NCBI GenBank assembly: GCA_964650525.1
Contig: CAZYUA010000014.1
Location: forward strand, 30,689-94,688
Source of the DNA: UBA1413 sp964650525
Lineage (GTDB): Bacteria; Bacteroidota; Bacteroidia; Bacteroidales; Prolixibacteraceae
DNA length: 64,000 nt
Reading direction: 5' to 3'
This document shows positions 34,360 to 43,479 of this stretch, in pieces. A program made the translations under genes and the position numbers. Position 1 is the first letter of the stretch; each line of letters opens with the position of its first letter. A model generated the notes under the pieces. The model had not been told where the DNA came from, made no database searches, and worked only from the letters and a program-made list of their open reading frames with translations.

Positions 34360-35802
34360 CCCGACGCTTCCCTCAAGGCTGATAGCCAGCAGTTTCTGTG
34401 CTTCCACGGCAAATTCCATGGGAAGTTTGTTCAGCACTTCGCGGGCATAGCCGTTAACGATCATCCCAATGGCATCCTCGGTCGAAATACCCCGCTGGTT
34501 GCAATAAAAAATCTGATCCTCTCCGATTTTGGAGGTAGTAGCTTCGTGTTCAACGATCGAAGTTTTGTTGCCCACCTCTATATACGGGAAAGTGTGAGCA
34601 CCGCACCGGTCGCCCAGGAGCAGGGAGTCGCACTGCGAAAAGTTGCGGGCATTGACTGCCCCCGGCATCACTTTCACCAGTCCGCGGTATGCGTTGCTGC
34701 TTACACCCGCCGAAATTCCCTTGGAAACAATGGTACTGCGGGTGTTCTTGCCTATGTGGATCATCTTGGTACCGGTGTCGGCCTGCTGGTGATGGTTGGT
34801 AAGGGCTACCGAATAAAACTCGCCGGAAGAGTTATCTCCCAGGAGAATGCAGCTTGGGTATTTCCAGGTAATAGCTGAACCGGTCTCTACCTGAGTCCAG
34901 CTGATTCTTGACGATTTCCCCCTGCAGATTCCCCGTTTGGTCACAAAGTTATAAACGCCCCCCTTCCCCTCCTTGTCGCCCGGATACCAGTTCTGCACGG
35001 TGCTGTACTTCACCTCGGCCCGGTCCATGGCAATAATCTCCACAACGGCAGCATGCAGCTGGTTCTCGTCACGCATGGGCGCTGTACATCCCTCCAGGTA
35101 ACTGACATAGCTGTCTTCGTCAGCCACTATTAAAGTCCGCTCAAACTGACCGGTATTGGCCGCATTGATACGGAAATAGGTTGAGAGCTCCATGGGGCAG
35201 CGCACCCCCCTGGGGATATAACAGAAAGAGCCATCGCTGAATACTGCCGAGTTGAGAGCTGCAAAATAGTTGTCGCCAACAGGAACAGCCATGCTGAGAT
35301 ACTTCTTGACCAGGTCGGGATGTTCCCGGAGTGCTTCACTGAAAGAACAGAAAATAATCCCCTTTTCGGCCAGAGTATCCTTGAAAGTGGTCTTCACGGA
35401 AACACTGTCTATGACCGCATCCACCGCCACACCTGCCAGGTGCATCTGCTCCTCCAGGGGTATCCCCAGTTTATTGAAGGTTTCAAGCAATTCCGGATCC
35501 ACTTCGTCCAGATTATCATACTTCGGCTTCTTCCTGGGTGCCGCATAGTAACTGATTGCCTGATAATCAATGGGCGGAATCTTCAGGTAAGCCCAGTCAG
35601 GCATCTCCATCCGGAGCCATTTGCGGTAAGCATTCAGCCTGAATTCAAGCATGAAATCAGGTTCCTGTTTCTTCTCCCAGATGGTTCGGATGACCCCTTC
35701 GTTCAGCCCCTTCTCAATGATATCGGTCTCAATGTCGGTAAAAAACCCGTATTTGTAATCCCCACGGGTTACCTCATCCAATATTTTTCCCTGTTCTTCC
35801 AT
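34357..35802 (-). CDS. sufB: Fe-S assembly scaffold protein SufB
   Basis: 481 residues, full length. Family features include PPIDYQAISYYAAP, FCYIPRGVRCPMELSTYFRI, LEGCTAPMRDENQLHAAVVE, QNWYPGDKEGKGGVYNFVTKR and GEDQIFYCNQRGI. SufB with SufC and SufD forms the cluster scaffold. It is the first gene of the operon. Upstream, CAAAGATA on the plus strand (35871-35878) gives a perfect TATCTTTG -7 box. No IscR- or SufR-type regulator gene is adjacent. Confidence 0.97.
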   Translation of the reverse strand: MEEQGKILDEVTRGDYKYGFFTDIETDIIEKGLNEGVIRTIWEKKQEPDFMLEFRLNAYRKWLRMEMPDWAYLKIPPIDYQAISYYAAPRKKPKYDNLDEVDPELLETFNKLGIPLEEQMHLAGVAVDAVIDSVSVKTTFKDTLAEKGIIFCSFSEALREHPDLVKKYLSMAVPVGDNYFAALNSAVFSDGSFCYIPRGVRCPMELSTYFRINAANTGQFERTLIVADEDSYVSYLEGCTAPMRDENQLHAAVVEIIAMDRAEVKYSTVQNWYPGDKEGKGGVYNFVTKRGICRGKSSRISWTQVETGSAITWKYPSCILLGDNSSGEFYSVALTNHHQQADTGTKMIHIGKNTRSTIVSKGISAGVSSNAYRGLVKVMPGAVNARNFSQCDSLLLGDRCGAHTFPYIEVGNKTSIVEHEATTSKIGEDQIFYCNQRGISTEDAIGMIVNGYAREVLNKLPMEFAVEAQKLLAISLEGSVG

Positions 35803-35867
35803 CCTGAAACTTGCGATTACCGTCTGAAGGTCTGCCTTAACGAGAGCAAACCGGGTATCAAAAATTG

Positions 35868-35898
35868 TTGCAAAGATACAAATTTAGGGATAATTTTG
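35868..35898 (+). promoter_or_regulatory. Bacteroidota-type promoter of thiL
   Basis: TTG at 35868-35870 and TAATTTTG at 35891-35898, 20 bp apart, matching the -33 TTG and -7 TAnnTTTG consensus of the phylum. The ATG of thiL follows 28 bp later. The sufB -7 box (35871-35878, minus strand) lies inside this segment, so the two divergent promoters overlap. Confidence 0.6.
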
Positions 35899-35926
35899 CG
35901 GGTGATCGGCTAAATTGCATACCTTT

Positions 35927-37036
35927 ATGTCTGAAATTTTACAGCCTTTGAAAGAAGAAAAACCAACCATTGCCTCCCTTGGCGAATTCGGCCTGATCGA
36001 ACGGTTGACGCAAAACCTGGGAAAACGCCGGGAAAGTACCCTGATGGGTGTGGGCGATGACGCAGCAGTGATACGGTGCGGAGAGAAAGTGATGGTGGTG
36101 ACAACCGACATGCTGATGGAAGGAATCCATTTCAACCTGATGTACATGCCATTGCAGCACCTGGGGTACAAGTCGGTAGTGGTGAACCTGTCGGATGTAT
36201 GCGCCATGAATGCCACCCCGGAGCAGATTACGGTCAGTCTTGCCTTGTCGGCCAGGTTCACCCTGGAGATGGTGGAAGAATTGTACCGTGGCATCCGGCT
36301 GGCCTGCGAAAAATACGGTGTTGACCTGGTGGGCGGGGATACCACGAGCTCCCTTACAGGCCTGGCCATCAGCATCACCGCCCTGGGTTCGGCATTCCCG
36401 GAAAAACTTACCTACCGCTCAGGAGCCCGCCCCAACGATCTGCTATGCGTCAGCGGTGACCTGGGGGGTGCTTATATGGGACTGCAGCTCCTGGAACGGG
36501 AAAACGAGGTCTTTAAGGTCAATCCGGCCATGCAGCCCCAACTGGCAGGTTATGATTACATCCTGCAAAGGCAGTTGAAACCCGAAGCCAGGGCCGACGT
36601 GGTGGAGGCACTCCGCCAGCTGAACCTCCAACCCACCTCGATGATCGACATTTCCGATGGTCTCTCCTCCGAGATCCTCCACCTTTGCAAAGCCTCCGGA
36701 ACTGGCTGCCGGCTTTATGAAGATAAAATCCCATTCGATTCCCAGACCAGGGCAATGGCTGCGGAATTCAATTTGAATCCTATGGTTGCCGCGCTGAACG
36801 GGGGTGAAGATTATGAACTTTTGTTTACTATACCTCTTACGGGCCACGACCTCGTGAAGAACGATCCTGATATCACGGTGATCGGCCACATGACCCTGCC
36901 TGAGGAGGGAGTGATGCTGGTAACCACCGGTGGATCGCTGATCTCCCTTACCGCTCAGGGATGGAACCACATGAACCGGTCAGGGAATCCGGAATCGAAC
37001 CGGGAAAACCCGGAAAAAATGCAGGGAGAAAGCTGA
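35927..37036 (+). CDS. thiL: Thiamine-monophosphate kinase
   Basis: 369 residues from the ATG at 35927; a TTG at 35915 is also in frame. ThiL phosphorylates thiamine monophosphate to the diphosphate. Conserved blocks are GVGDDAAVI, VTTDMLMEGIHFN, GGDTTSS, MIDISDGLSSEI and NGGEDYELLFT. It is divergent from the suf operon and precedes the efflux operon by 91 bp; no TPP riboswitch was seen. Confidence 0.95.
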   Translation: MSEILQPLKEEKPTIASLGEFGLIERLTQNLGKRRESTLMGVGDDAAVIRCGEKVMVVTTDMLMEGIHFNLMYMPLQHLGYKSVVVNLSDVCAMNATPEQITVSLALSARFTLEMVEELYRGIRLACEKYGVDLVGGDTTSSLTGLAISITALGSAFPEKLTYRSGARPNDLLCVSGDLGGAYMGLQLLERENEVFKVNPAMQPQLAGYDYILQRQLKPEARADVVEALRQLNLQPTSMIDISDGLSSEILHLCKASGTGCRLYEDKIPFDSQTRAMAAEFNLNPMVAALNGGEDYELLFTIPLTGHDLVKNDPDITVIGHMTLPEEGVMLVTTGGSLISLTAQGWNHMNRSGNPESNRENPEKMQGES

Positions 37037-37127
37037 TGAATGCGGATATCATTCTCCAAGGTCTCCGGCCTGGTCGGGGTTGCCATTGGGAACAAGGGTT
37101 CAGCCAGAACGTAATATCAGAGCTGTT

Positions 37128-38408
37128 ATGAAAAACCTTATCACCACTGGAAGGCGCCTCCGGTTGCTGGTAACCGGTATGGTCCTGATGAGTTTCGTTT
37201 CGCAGGGCCAGCTGTCCCTGGATGTCTGCCATGCAAAAGCCCGTGAGCACTACCCGCTGATCCGGCAGTCGGAGTTGATTGATAAGATACGGGATTATAC
37301 GATCGACAATGCAGGCAAGGGATACCTGCCGTCGATTTCCCTTTCAGCCAGGGCTACCTATCAGTCGGATGTGACAAAAATCCCCCTGTCGCTTCCCAAC
37401 CTGGCCATCGAGAGTCTGACCCGTGATCAGTACCAGGCTGTTGCGGAGGTTTCGCAGGTGATCTGGGACGGTGGAGCCATCCGCACGCATAAAGAGACAA
37501 CCAGGAGCACGGCCAATCTGGAGCAGCAGAATCTGGAGGTTGAGTTGTACGGTCTCCGGGAACGTGTGGACCAGTTGTTTTTTGGCATCCTTCTGGTCGA
37601 GGAACAGTTAAGGCAGAACGAAATACTAGAGAAAGAATTACAGAACACTTTCAACCGGGTAAAGGCCCTGGCCGGAAACGGAATGGCCCAGCGTACCGAC
37701 CTTGAGCTGGTAAAGGTAGAACAGCTGAAAGCTGGTCAGGGGCGTATTCAACTGGAAGCCACCCGGGAATCGTTCCGGCAGATGCTGTCGACCCTTGTGG
37801 GAGAACCGCTCCCTGAAGGAATGACCCTGGAGCCACCGGTTGAATGGTTACCTGAAGCTTACGATGGTGCCAGCCGGCCGGAGTTTTTGTTGTTTGAAGC
37901 ACAAGAGAGGCTCCTCGAAAACCAAAAACAAACCCTCTTCGCCGCCAACAGGCCAAAACTGGGTGCCTTTCTCCAGACAGGGATCGGTAAACCGGGTCTG
38001 AACATGCTGAAGAACGATTTTTCTCCCTATGCCATCGGGGGCATTCGTTTGACCTGGAACTTCGGCGGCTTTTATACCCTGAAGAACAACCTCCTGAAGA
38101 TAGAAACCAACCAGCAGGCTCTGGGGGTCCGAAAGGAGGTCTTTGATTTCAACAACCGTCTCCTGTTTACACGGCAGAAAAGCGAAACCGGCCAGTACAG
38201 GAAGCTGATGGCCCACGATGAAGAGATTGTCGCTTTGCGCACCTCCATCCGGAAAGCAGCCGAGGTGAAAGCCGAAAACGGAGTTTTGTCTGTCAGCGAT
38301 CTCATTCGCGAGATCCACGCAGAAGACCTTGCCATAAGGGAGCGCAATCTGCACCAGATCAGGTACCTGATGGCGGTCTATAGCCTGCGCAATACCCTGA
38401 ACCGGTGA
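37128..38408 (+). CDS. TolC-family outer-membrane efflux protein
   Basis: 426 residues from the ATG at 37128, with a signal peptide ending near SFVSQG. Helical tubes with the usual pseudo-repeat are visible: LEQQNLEVELYGLRERVDQ and then LFTRQKSETGQYRKLMAHDEE. Segments of the barrel (YAIGGIRLTWNFGGFYTLKN) follow. It is the outer-membrane exit duct for the HlyD and ABC proteins encoded downstream in the same direction. Confidence 0.88.
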   Translation: MKNLITTGRRLRLLVTGMVLMSFVSQGQLSLDVCHAKAREHYPLIRQSELIDKIRDYTIDNAGKGYLPSISLSARATYQSDVTKIPLSLPNLAIESLTRDQYQAVAEVSQVIWDGGAIRTHKETTRSTANLEQQNLEVELYGLRERVDQLFFGILLVEEQLRQNEILEKELQNTFNRVKALAGNGMAQRTDLELVKVEQLKAGQGRIQLEATRESFRQMLSTLVGEPLPEGMTLEPPVEWLPEAYDGASRPEFLLFEAQERLLENQKQTLFAANRPKLGAFLQTGIGKPGLNMLKNDFSPYAIGGIRLTWNFGGFYTLKNNLLKIETNQQALGVRKEVFDFNNRLLFTRQKSETGQYRKLMAHDEEIVALRTSIRKAAEVKAENGVLSVSDLIREIHAEDLAIRERNLHQIRYLMAVYSLRNTLNR

Positions 38409-38475
38409 TTGTCTGTCAGGGATATCATTCAGTGCGGAAGGAATAGGTGAGCGTTCAGAACATAAAAATAACGAA

Positions 38476-39393
38476 ATGAGAACAGGATGGAGGATCACGG
38501 CGGTGACCCTGGCAGTATTAATGCAGGCATGTGGTGGTCGAAACAGACAATACGATGCGACAGGGGTCTTTGAAGCGGTGGAGGTGGTTGTTTCTTCGGA
38601 GTCCGCAGGAAAGATCGGGAGCCTTGCCATCGAGGAGGGCGACGGGGTGGAAGCCGGGCAGGTGGTCGGATATGTAGATACGGTACAGCTATACCTGCGC
38701 AAGCTGCAATTATCAGCCAGCCGGAAAGCGGTAGAGAGCCGCCGGCCCGAAACCGGAAAACAGATTGCCGCTCTGGAACAGCAAATAGCCACTGCTCAAA
38801 GGGAAAAACAGCGGGTGGAGAACCTCCTGGCCTCGGAAGCTGCCAACCGCAAACAACTGGATGACATTACAGCCATGATCGAACTGCTCGGGAAACAGTT
38901 GGCTGCCCAGAAATCTACCCTGGCCGTTTCCAACCGGGGTATCTCGGAAGAGAGTCAGGTACTCGGAATCCAGGTGGCTCAAGTGGAAGACCAGCTGCGC
39001 AAAGCCAGGATTACCAGCCCGATTCGGGGTATCATCCTGGCCAGGTATGCCGTGGCGGGCGAATTGGCCAGCCCCGGAAAACCCTTGTTTAAGGTGGGCG
39101 ACACGGAAAATATGATTCTGCGGGCTTATGTAACAGCCGACCAGCTCGCCCGGGTAAAAACCGGGCAGGAAGTCAGGGTTTTCACCGACGCTGGGGAAGA
39201 AAACTCTGAAGGATACCCCGGCAGGATCACCTGGATCTCTTCAAAAGCTGAATTTACGCCCAAGACGATCCAGACGCGCAACGAGAGGGCCAACCTGGTT
39301 TACGCCATCAAAGTGGCAGTCAGAAACGATGGGTACCTGAAAATCGGGATGTATGGAGAGATCCGTTTCCGGCATGACCCTGAAAACCCGTAA
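38476..39393 (+). CDS. HlyD-family membrane-fusion protein (YbhG-like)
   Basis: 305 residues. An N-terminal lipobox-like signal (AVLMQACGG) suggests a lipoprotein anchor. A biotinyl-lipoyl-like half (IGSLAIEEGDGVEAGQVVG), a coiled-coil hairpin at about residues 75-165 and the beta-barrel end (ITSPIRGIILARYAVAGELA) follow. It links the inner-membrane ABC transporter to TolC. Element C copy 1 separates it from the ABC genes. Confidence 0.9.
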   Translation: MRTGWRITAVTLAVLMQACGGRNRQYDATGVFEAVEVVVSSESAGKIGSLAIEEGDGVEAGQVVGYVDTVQLYLRKLQLSASRKAVESRRPETGKQIAALEQQIATAQREKQRVENLLASEAANRKQLDDITAMIELLGKQLAAQKSTLAVSNRGISEESQVLGIQVAQVEDQLRKARITSPIRGIILARYAVAGELASPGKPLFKVGDTENMILRAYVTADQLARVKTGQEVRVFTDAGEENSEGYPGRITWISSKAEFTPKTIQTRNERANLVYAIKVAVRNDGYLKIGMYGEIRFRHDPENP

Positions 39394-39430
39394 TCCCCGT
39401 GTTGTCATCCGGAAGACCCGAAACCAAACG

Positions 39431-39526
39431 AATGAACTACCCCGCCGCAAGCAGCGGGGTATCTTGATGGATAACTTGATGAATTTTGCACCGCATAGCG
39501 GCGGGGAATTAATCCCATAAAGATTA
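39431..39526 (+). repeat. Element C, copy 1: REP-like palindromic repeat
   Basis: CCCCGCCGC (39440-39448) pairs with GCGGCGGGG (39498-39506), with an alternative local hairpin CCCCGC/GCGGGG (39440-39445 with 39454-39459). The internal ATCTTGATGGAT is shared with copies at 56580 and 57941. It lies within the efflux operon, 2 bp before the first ABC gene, and may reduce downstream expression (inference). Confidence 0.8.
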
Positions 39527-39528
39527 CA

Positions 39529-40497
39529 ATGGCCGTCGTAGAATGTCATTCAATCACCTTTGAGTATGGAACCTTTCAGGCTCTCAAAGGGATAACCTTT
39601 TCGGTGGATCGGGGTGAGCTTTTCGGCGTCATCGGTCCCGATGGCGCCGGGAAGACTACCCTTTTCAGGATCCTGACCACCCTGTTGCTTCCGGGGAGCG
39701 GCATGGCTGCTGTTGCGGGATACGATGTGGTGACGGATTTCCGGGAGATCCGGAAAATTGCCGGTTATATGCCCGGCAGGTTTTCGCTGTACCAGGACCT
39801 GAGTGTGGAAGAGAATCTTGCCTTTTTTGCCGCGGTATTCAACAGCAGTGTCGAAGAAAACTACTCCCTGATCCGGGATATTTACCAGCATCTGGAGCCC
39901 TTTAAAAAGCGGAGGGCGGGAGCCCTGTCAGGGGGTATGAAGCAGAAACTGGCCTTGAGCTGCGCCCTTATCCACAAACCGGAGGTACTGTTTCTCGATG
40001 AGCCCACCACGGGAGTAGATCCCGTGTCGCGCCGGGAGTTCTGGGAGATGCTGCACCGTTTGCGGCATCAGGGCATTACCATCCTGGTATCCACACCCTA
40101 TATGGAGGAGGCCAGGCAATGTGACCGGATCGCCCTGATGCAAAACGGGAGATTCATGCAGATAGAGACCCCTGAAGCCATTACCAGGGGCTTTTCCGGT
40201 CCCCTGTGGTCGGTCACTGGCCCGAAGATCACCGCCCTGCTGGCCGACACAAGGAACCATCCGCAGGTACAATCCTGTTTTGCGTTCGGGGATTGCCTCC
40301 ATGTCACCCCTCAAATCGCTGTTGGACAAACAGGCAATGAAACGGGAAGTTCCGGACAGGAAAGGGAACAAAGCTGCCCTCTGACTATGGAGAACCTGAG
40401 AGTGTATTTGGAGACCAGAGGCCATCCGGAAGTTAAGATTATGGAAATCCCCCCTGGCATTGAAGACTGTTTCATGAGACTGGCGACAGATGACTAA
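39529..40497 (+). CDS. ABC transporter ATP-binding protein (first)
   Basis: 322 residues. Walker A GPDGAGKTT, signature LSGGMKQKLALS, Walker B VLFLDEPTTGVDP. It corresponds to the first nucleotide-binding half of YbhF/YhiH-type exporters, with a C-terminal extension after about residue 230. It overlaps the next gene by 8 bp, so translation is likely coupled. Confidence 0.93.
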   Translation: MAVVECHSITFEYGTFQALKGITFSVDRGELFGVIGPDGAGKTTLFRILTTLLLPGSGMAAVAGYDVVTDFREIRKIAGYMPGRFSLYQDLSVEENLAFFAAVFNSSVEENYSLIRDIYQHLEPFKKRRAGALSGGMKQKLALSCALIHKPEVLFLDEPTTGVDPVSRREFWEMLHRLRHQGITILVSTPYMEEARQCDRIALMQNGRFMQIETPEAITRGFSGPLWSVTGPKITALLADTRNHPQVQSCFAFGDCLHVTPQIAVGQTGNETGSSGQEREQSCPLTMENLRVYLETRGHPEVKIMEIPPGIEDCFMRLATDD

Positions 40498-41248
40498 CGG
40501 TACGACACCAGCCTATGCAATAACAGCTGAGAAGCTTACCAAGCGGTTTGGCGCCTTCACAGCTGTGGATTCCATCTCTTTCGGGGTGAAAAAGGGGGAG
40601 GTTTTCGGGTTTCTGGGTGCCAACGGAGCAGGAAAGACCACCGCCATGCGCATGTTATGCGGGCTTAGCAGGCCAACTTCCGGAATAGGAAGGGTGGCCG
40701 GATTTGACATCGGGAGGGAACCGGAAAGGGTAAAGGCTGCCATCGGGTATATGAGCCAGAAATTCTCCCTTTATGAGGATCTGAAGGTATGGGAGAATAT
40801 CCGTTTGTTTGCGGGCATATACGGGGTTCCCGGCCGGGAGATTGCTGCCCGTACCGAAACACTGCTCCGCAATCTGGGGTTGCTGCACGAAAAAGAGGCC
40901 CTGGTGAAATCGCTGCCTCCGGGATGGAAACAAAAACTGGCCTTCTCGGTAGCCATCGTCCATGATCCGGAAATTGTCTTCCTCGACGAGCCAACGGGAG
41001 GCGTGGACCCCGCAGCACGGCGCCAGTTCTGGGAACTGATCCTCGAGGCTGCCGACCGGGGAACCACCCTGTTTGTGACCACCCACTACATGGAGGAAGC
41101 CGAATACTGCGACCGGCTATCTATCATGGTTGACGGCAGGATTGAAGCACTCGACACTCCTGCCAACCTGAAAACAACTTTCAACTGCAGCTCTGTGGAA
41201 GATCTGTTTCACCATATTGCCGGACGGGCAACCCGAAAAACTGAATAG
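40490..41248 (+). CDS. ABC transporter ATP-binding protein (second)
   Basis: 252 residues. Walker A GANGAGKTT and Walker B IVFLDEPTGGVDP are normal, but the signature reads LPPGWKQKLAFS instead of LSGGxxQ. This departure is known for the second half of YhiH-type proteins. The two halves, fused in enterobacteria, are separate genes here. The stop is directly followed by the first permease gene. Confidence 0.93.
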   Translation: MTNGTTPAYAITAEKLTKRFGAFTAVDSISFGVKKGEVFGFLGANGAGKTTAMRMLCGLSRPTSGIGRVAGFDIGREPERVKAAIGYMSQKFSLYEDLKVWENIRLFAGIYGVPGREIAARTETLLRNLGLLHEKEALVKSLPPGWKQKLAFSVAIVHDPEIVFLDEPTGGVDPAARRQFWELILEAADRGTTLFVTTHYMEEAEYCDRLSIMVDGRIEALDTPANLKTTFNCSSVEDLFHHIAGRATRKTE

Positions 41249-42355
41249 ATGCGACAGTTTGCCGTTTTTGTAAAAAAAGAGTTCATCCACATTTTCAGGG
41301 ATGTACGCACCATGATGATCCTCCTGGGCATGCCGGTCATTCAGATTGTCCTGTTTGGCTTCGCCATCACTACAGATGTGAAAAATACCCGTGTCGCCGT
41401 GCTGGATCCTTCAAACGATGAAATTACGACCCGTATCACGGAGAAAATTGATGCCAGCGAATACTTCAATGTCACGGAAATCCTATCCAGTCCGCAAGAG
41501 GCGGACGCCCTTTTCATGGAGGGAAAAACCAATATTGTGATCGTATTTGAGGAAAACTTCGGACACAACCTGATGAAGCAGGGAACAGCAAAGGTTCAGT
41601 TCCTGGTGGATGCCACTGATCCAAATATGGCCAACATTCTTTCCAATTACCTGACGGCCCAGGTAGCCTCCTTCCGCCGGGAAATGGCTGTCGGGACCCC
41701 TATGGCTGCCCCGGTCACCCCGGAGATCCGGTTACTCTACAACCCACAGCTCAAAGGAGCTTACAATTTCGTCCCCGGGGTTCTGGGGATGATCCTGATG
41801 CTCGTTTGCGCCATGATGACCTCCATAGCCATTGTCCGCGAAAAGGAGACCGGAACCATGGAGGTCCTCCTGGTCTCCCCCATGAAACCACTGCTGATTA
41901 TCCTGGCAAAAGTGGTTCCCTATTTCACCGTATCGGTGGTCAACCTGTGCACTGTGCTGCTGTTGGCAGTTTTCGTACTGAACGTTCCTGTGGCAGGAAG
42001 CCTTTTCTGGCTGATCATCACCTCCCTGTTGTTCATCTTCGTATCCCTGTCCCTGGGCATCTTCGTCTCCACCCTGACCGACAAGCAAATGGTGGCGATG
42101 CTGATCTCCGGAATGCTGTTCATGATCCCCGTGATGCTGTTGTCGGGGATGATCTACCCCGTTGAAAATATGCCGGGCATCCTGCGGTGGCTATCACACA
42201 TCATCCCCGCCAGATGGTTCATCACCGCCACAAAAGACCTGATGATCAAAGGACTCGGAGTCTCTGCCGTATTGAAAGAGATGGCCATTCTGGGCTTCAT
42301 GGCGCTCTTCTTTATCGCGGTCAGTTACAGAAACTTTAAAAACAGGTTGCAGTGA
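41249..42355 (+). CDS. ABC-2 type permease (first)
   Basis: 368 residues. One N-terminal membrane segment, a periplasmic domain of about 140 residues, and five C-terminal membrane segments with EKETGTMEVLLVSPMKP, the cytoplasmic coupling motif of YbhS/YbhR-type permeases. It overlaps the next gene by 4 bp. Confidence 0.93.
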   Translation: MRQFAVFVKKEFIHIFRDVRTMMILLGMPVIQIVLFGFAITTDVKNTRVAVLDPSNDEITTRITEKIDASEYFNVTEILSSPQEADALFMEGKTNIVIVFEENFGHNLMKQGTAKVQFLVDATDPNMANILSNYLTAQVASFRREMAVGTPMAAPVTPEIRLLYNPQLKGAYNFVPGVLGMILMLVCAMMTSIAIVREKETGTMEVLLVSPMKPLLIILAKVVPYFTVSVVNLCTVLLLAVFVLNVPVAGSLFWLIITSLLFIFVSLSLGIFVSTLTDKQMVAMLISGMLFMIPVMLLSGMIYPVENMPGILRWLSHIIPARWFITATKDLMIKGLGVSAVLKEMAILGFMALFFIAVSYRNFKNRLQ

Positions 42356-43470
42356 AAATGTTGAAATTTCTGGTTGAAAAAGAGTTCAAGCGGATAGCCA
42401 GGAATCCCTTTCTGCCGCGGATGATCCTGATCTTTCCGGTGATGGTGTTGCTGGTTTTTCCCTGGGCTGCCGATTTTGAAATCAAAAATATCCGGTTGTG
42501 CCTGCTCGACAACGATCACTCCACGCTGTCGCGCCGGTTGGTGGAAAAGGTGGTCTCGGGAGGCTATTTCAGACTTACCGTAGTGGCCGACGGACCTGCC
42601 GGAGCCCTGAGTTCGGTCGAGGATAACCGGTCTGACATTATCCTGGAGATACCCCGGGGATTTGAAAAAAACCTGATCCGCGGCGAGGAGGTAAAGGTAT
42701 TGATCTCCGCCGATGCGGTGAACGGCACCAAAGGGGGACTAAGCAGTGCGTATCTTTCAGGCATCATCAGCGAGTTTTCCCCCGAAGCTTCAGCCCTGGT
42801 TGTTCCTCCCGGGAACGCAAGCCTGGTACCAGCTATCGAGCCTATGCCCCTGTTCCGCTTCAACCGCAACCTGAACTACCAGGTTTTCATGGTTCCGGCC
42901 TTGATGGTGATGGTGCTGACTATGATTACAGGATTTATGCCTGCCCTGAGCATCGTAATGGAAAAAGAGACCGGCACCATTGAGCAGATTAACGTGACTC
43001 CGGCACCCCGTTTTCTCTTTATCCTTTCGAAGCTGCTGCCTTTCTGGATCATCGGCCTGGTGGTAATCACGATCTGTTTTGTTATTGCCTGGCTGGTGTA
43101 CGGTCTTGTCCCCGCAGGCTCTGTGTCAACCATCTACCTGTTTGCCGCCCTGTACATCCTGGCTGTTTCCGGTATGGGGCTGGTGATTTCGAATTATTCC
43201 TCTACTATGCAACAGGCTATGTTCGTGATTTTTTTCTTCATGCTGATCCTGATCATCCTGAGTGGACTCTTTACACCTATCAGCAGCATGCCCCGGTGGG
43301 CCCAGTCCATCACCTATATAAACCCCCTGAAATACTTAATGCAGGTCATGCGGGCCGTCTACCTCAAAGGGAGCACCCTGGCAACGCTCCGGGCCCCGTT
43401 TTTGGCGATCGTCGGATTTACCCTTTTCTTCAACACCTGGGCTGTGTTAAGCTACCGGAAACGTATCTGA
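42352..43470 (+). CDS. ABC-2 type permease (second)
   Basis: 372 residues from a GTG at 42352 that overlaps the previous stop; an ATG lies at 42358. Same layout as its partner: N-terminal anchor, periplasmic domain, five C-terminal segments, with EKETGTIEQINVTPAP as coupling helix. The pair should form the heterodimeric channel of an exporter of drugs, lipids or other hydrophobic compounds. The substrate is not readable. Confidence 0.93.
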   Translation: MKMLKFLVEKEFKRIARNPFLPRMILIFPVMVLLVFPWAADFEIKNIRLCLLDNDHSTLSRRLVEKVVSGGYFRLTVVADGPAGALSSVEDNRSDIILEIPRGFEKNLIRGEEVKVLISADAVNGTKGGLSSAYLSGIISEFSPEASALVVPPGNASLVPAIEPMPLFRFNRNLNYQVFMVPALMVMVLTMITGFMPALSIVMEKETGTIEQINVTPAPRFLFILSKLLPFWIIGLVVITICFVIAWLVYGLVPAGSVSTIYLFAALYILAVSGMGLVISNYSSTMQQAMFVIFFFMLILIILSGLFTPISSMPRWAQSITYINPLKYLMQVMRAVYLKGSTLATLRAPFLAIVGFTLFFNTWAVLSYRKRI

Positions 43471-43479
43471 AACCGGTGG

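Noticed and set aside
35803..35926. Possible TPP riboswitch before thiL
   Set aside because: No THI-box sequence (CUGAGA, ACCUGA-type) was found; only overlapping promoters are visible.
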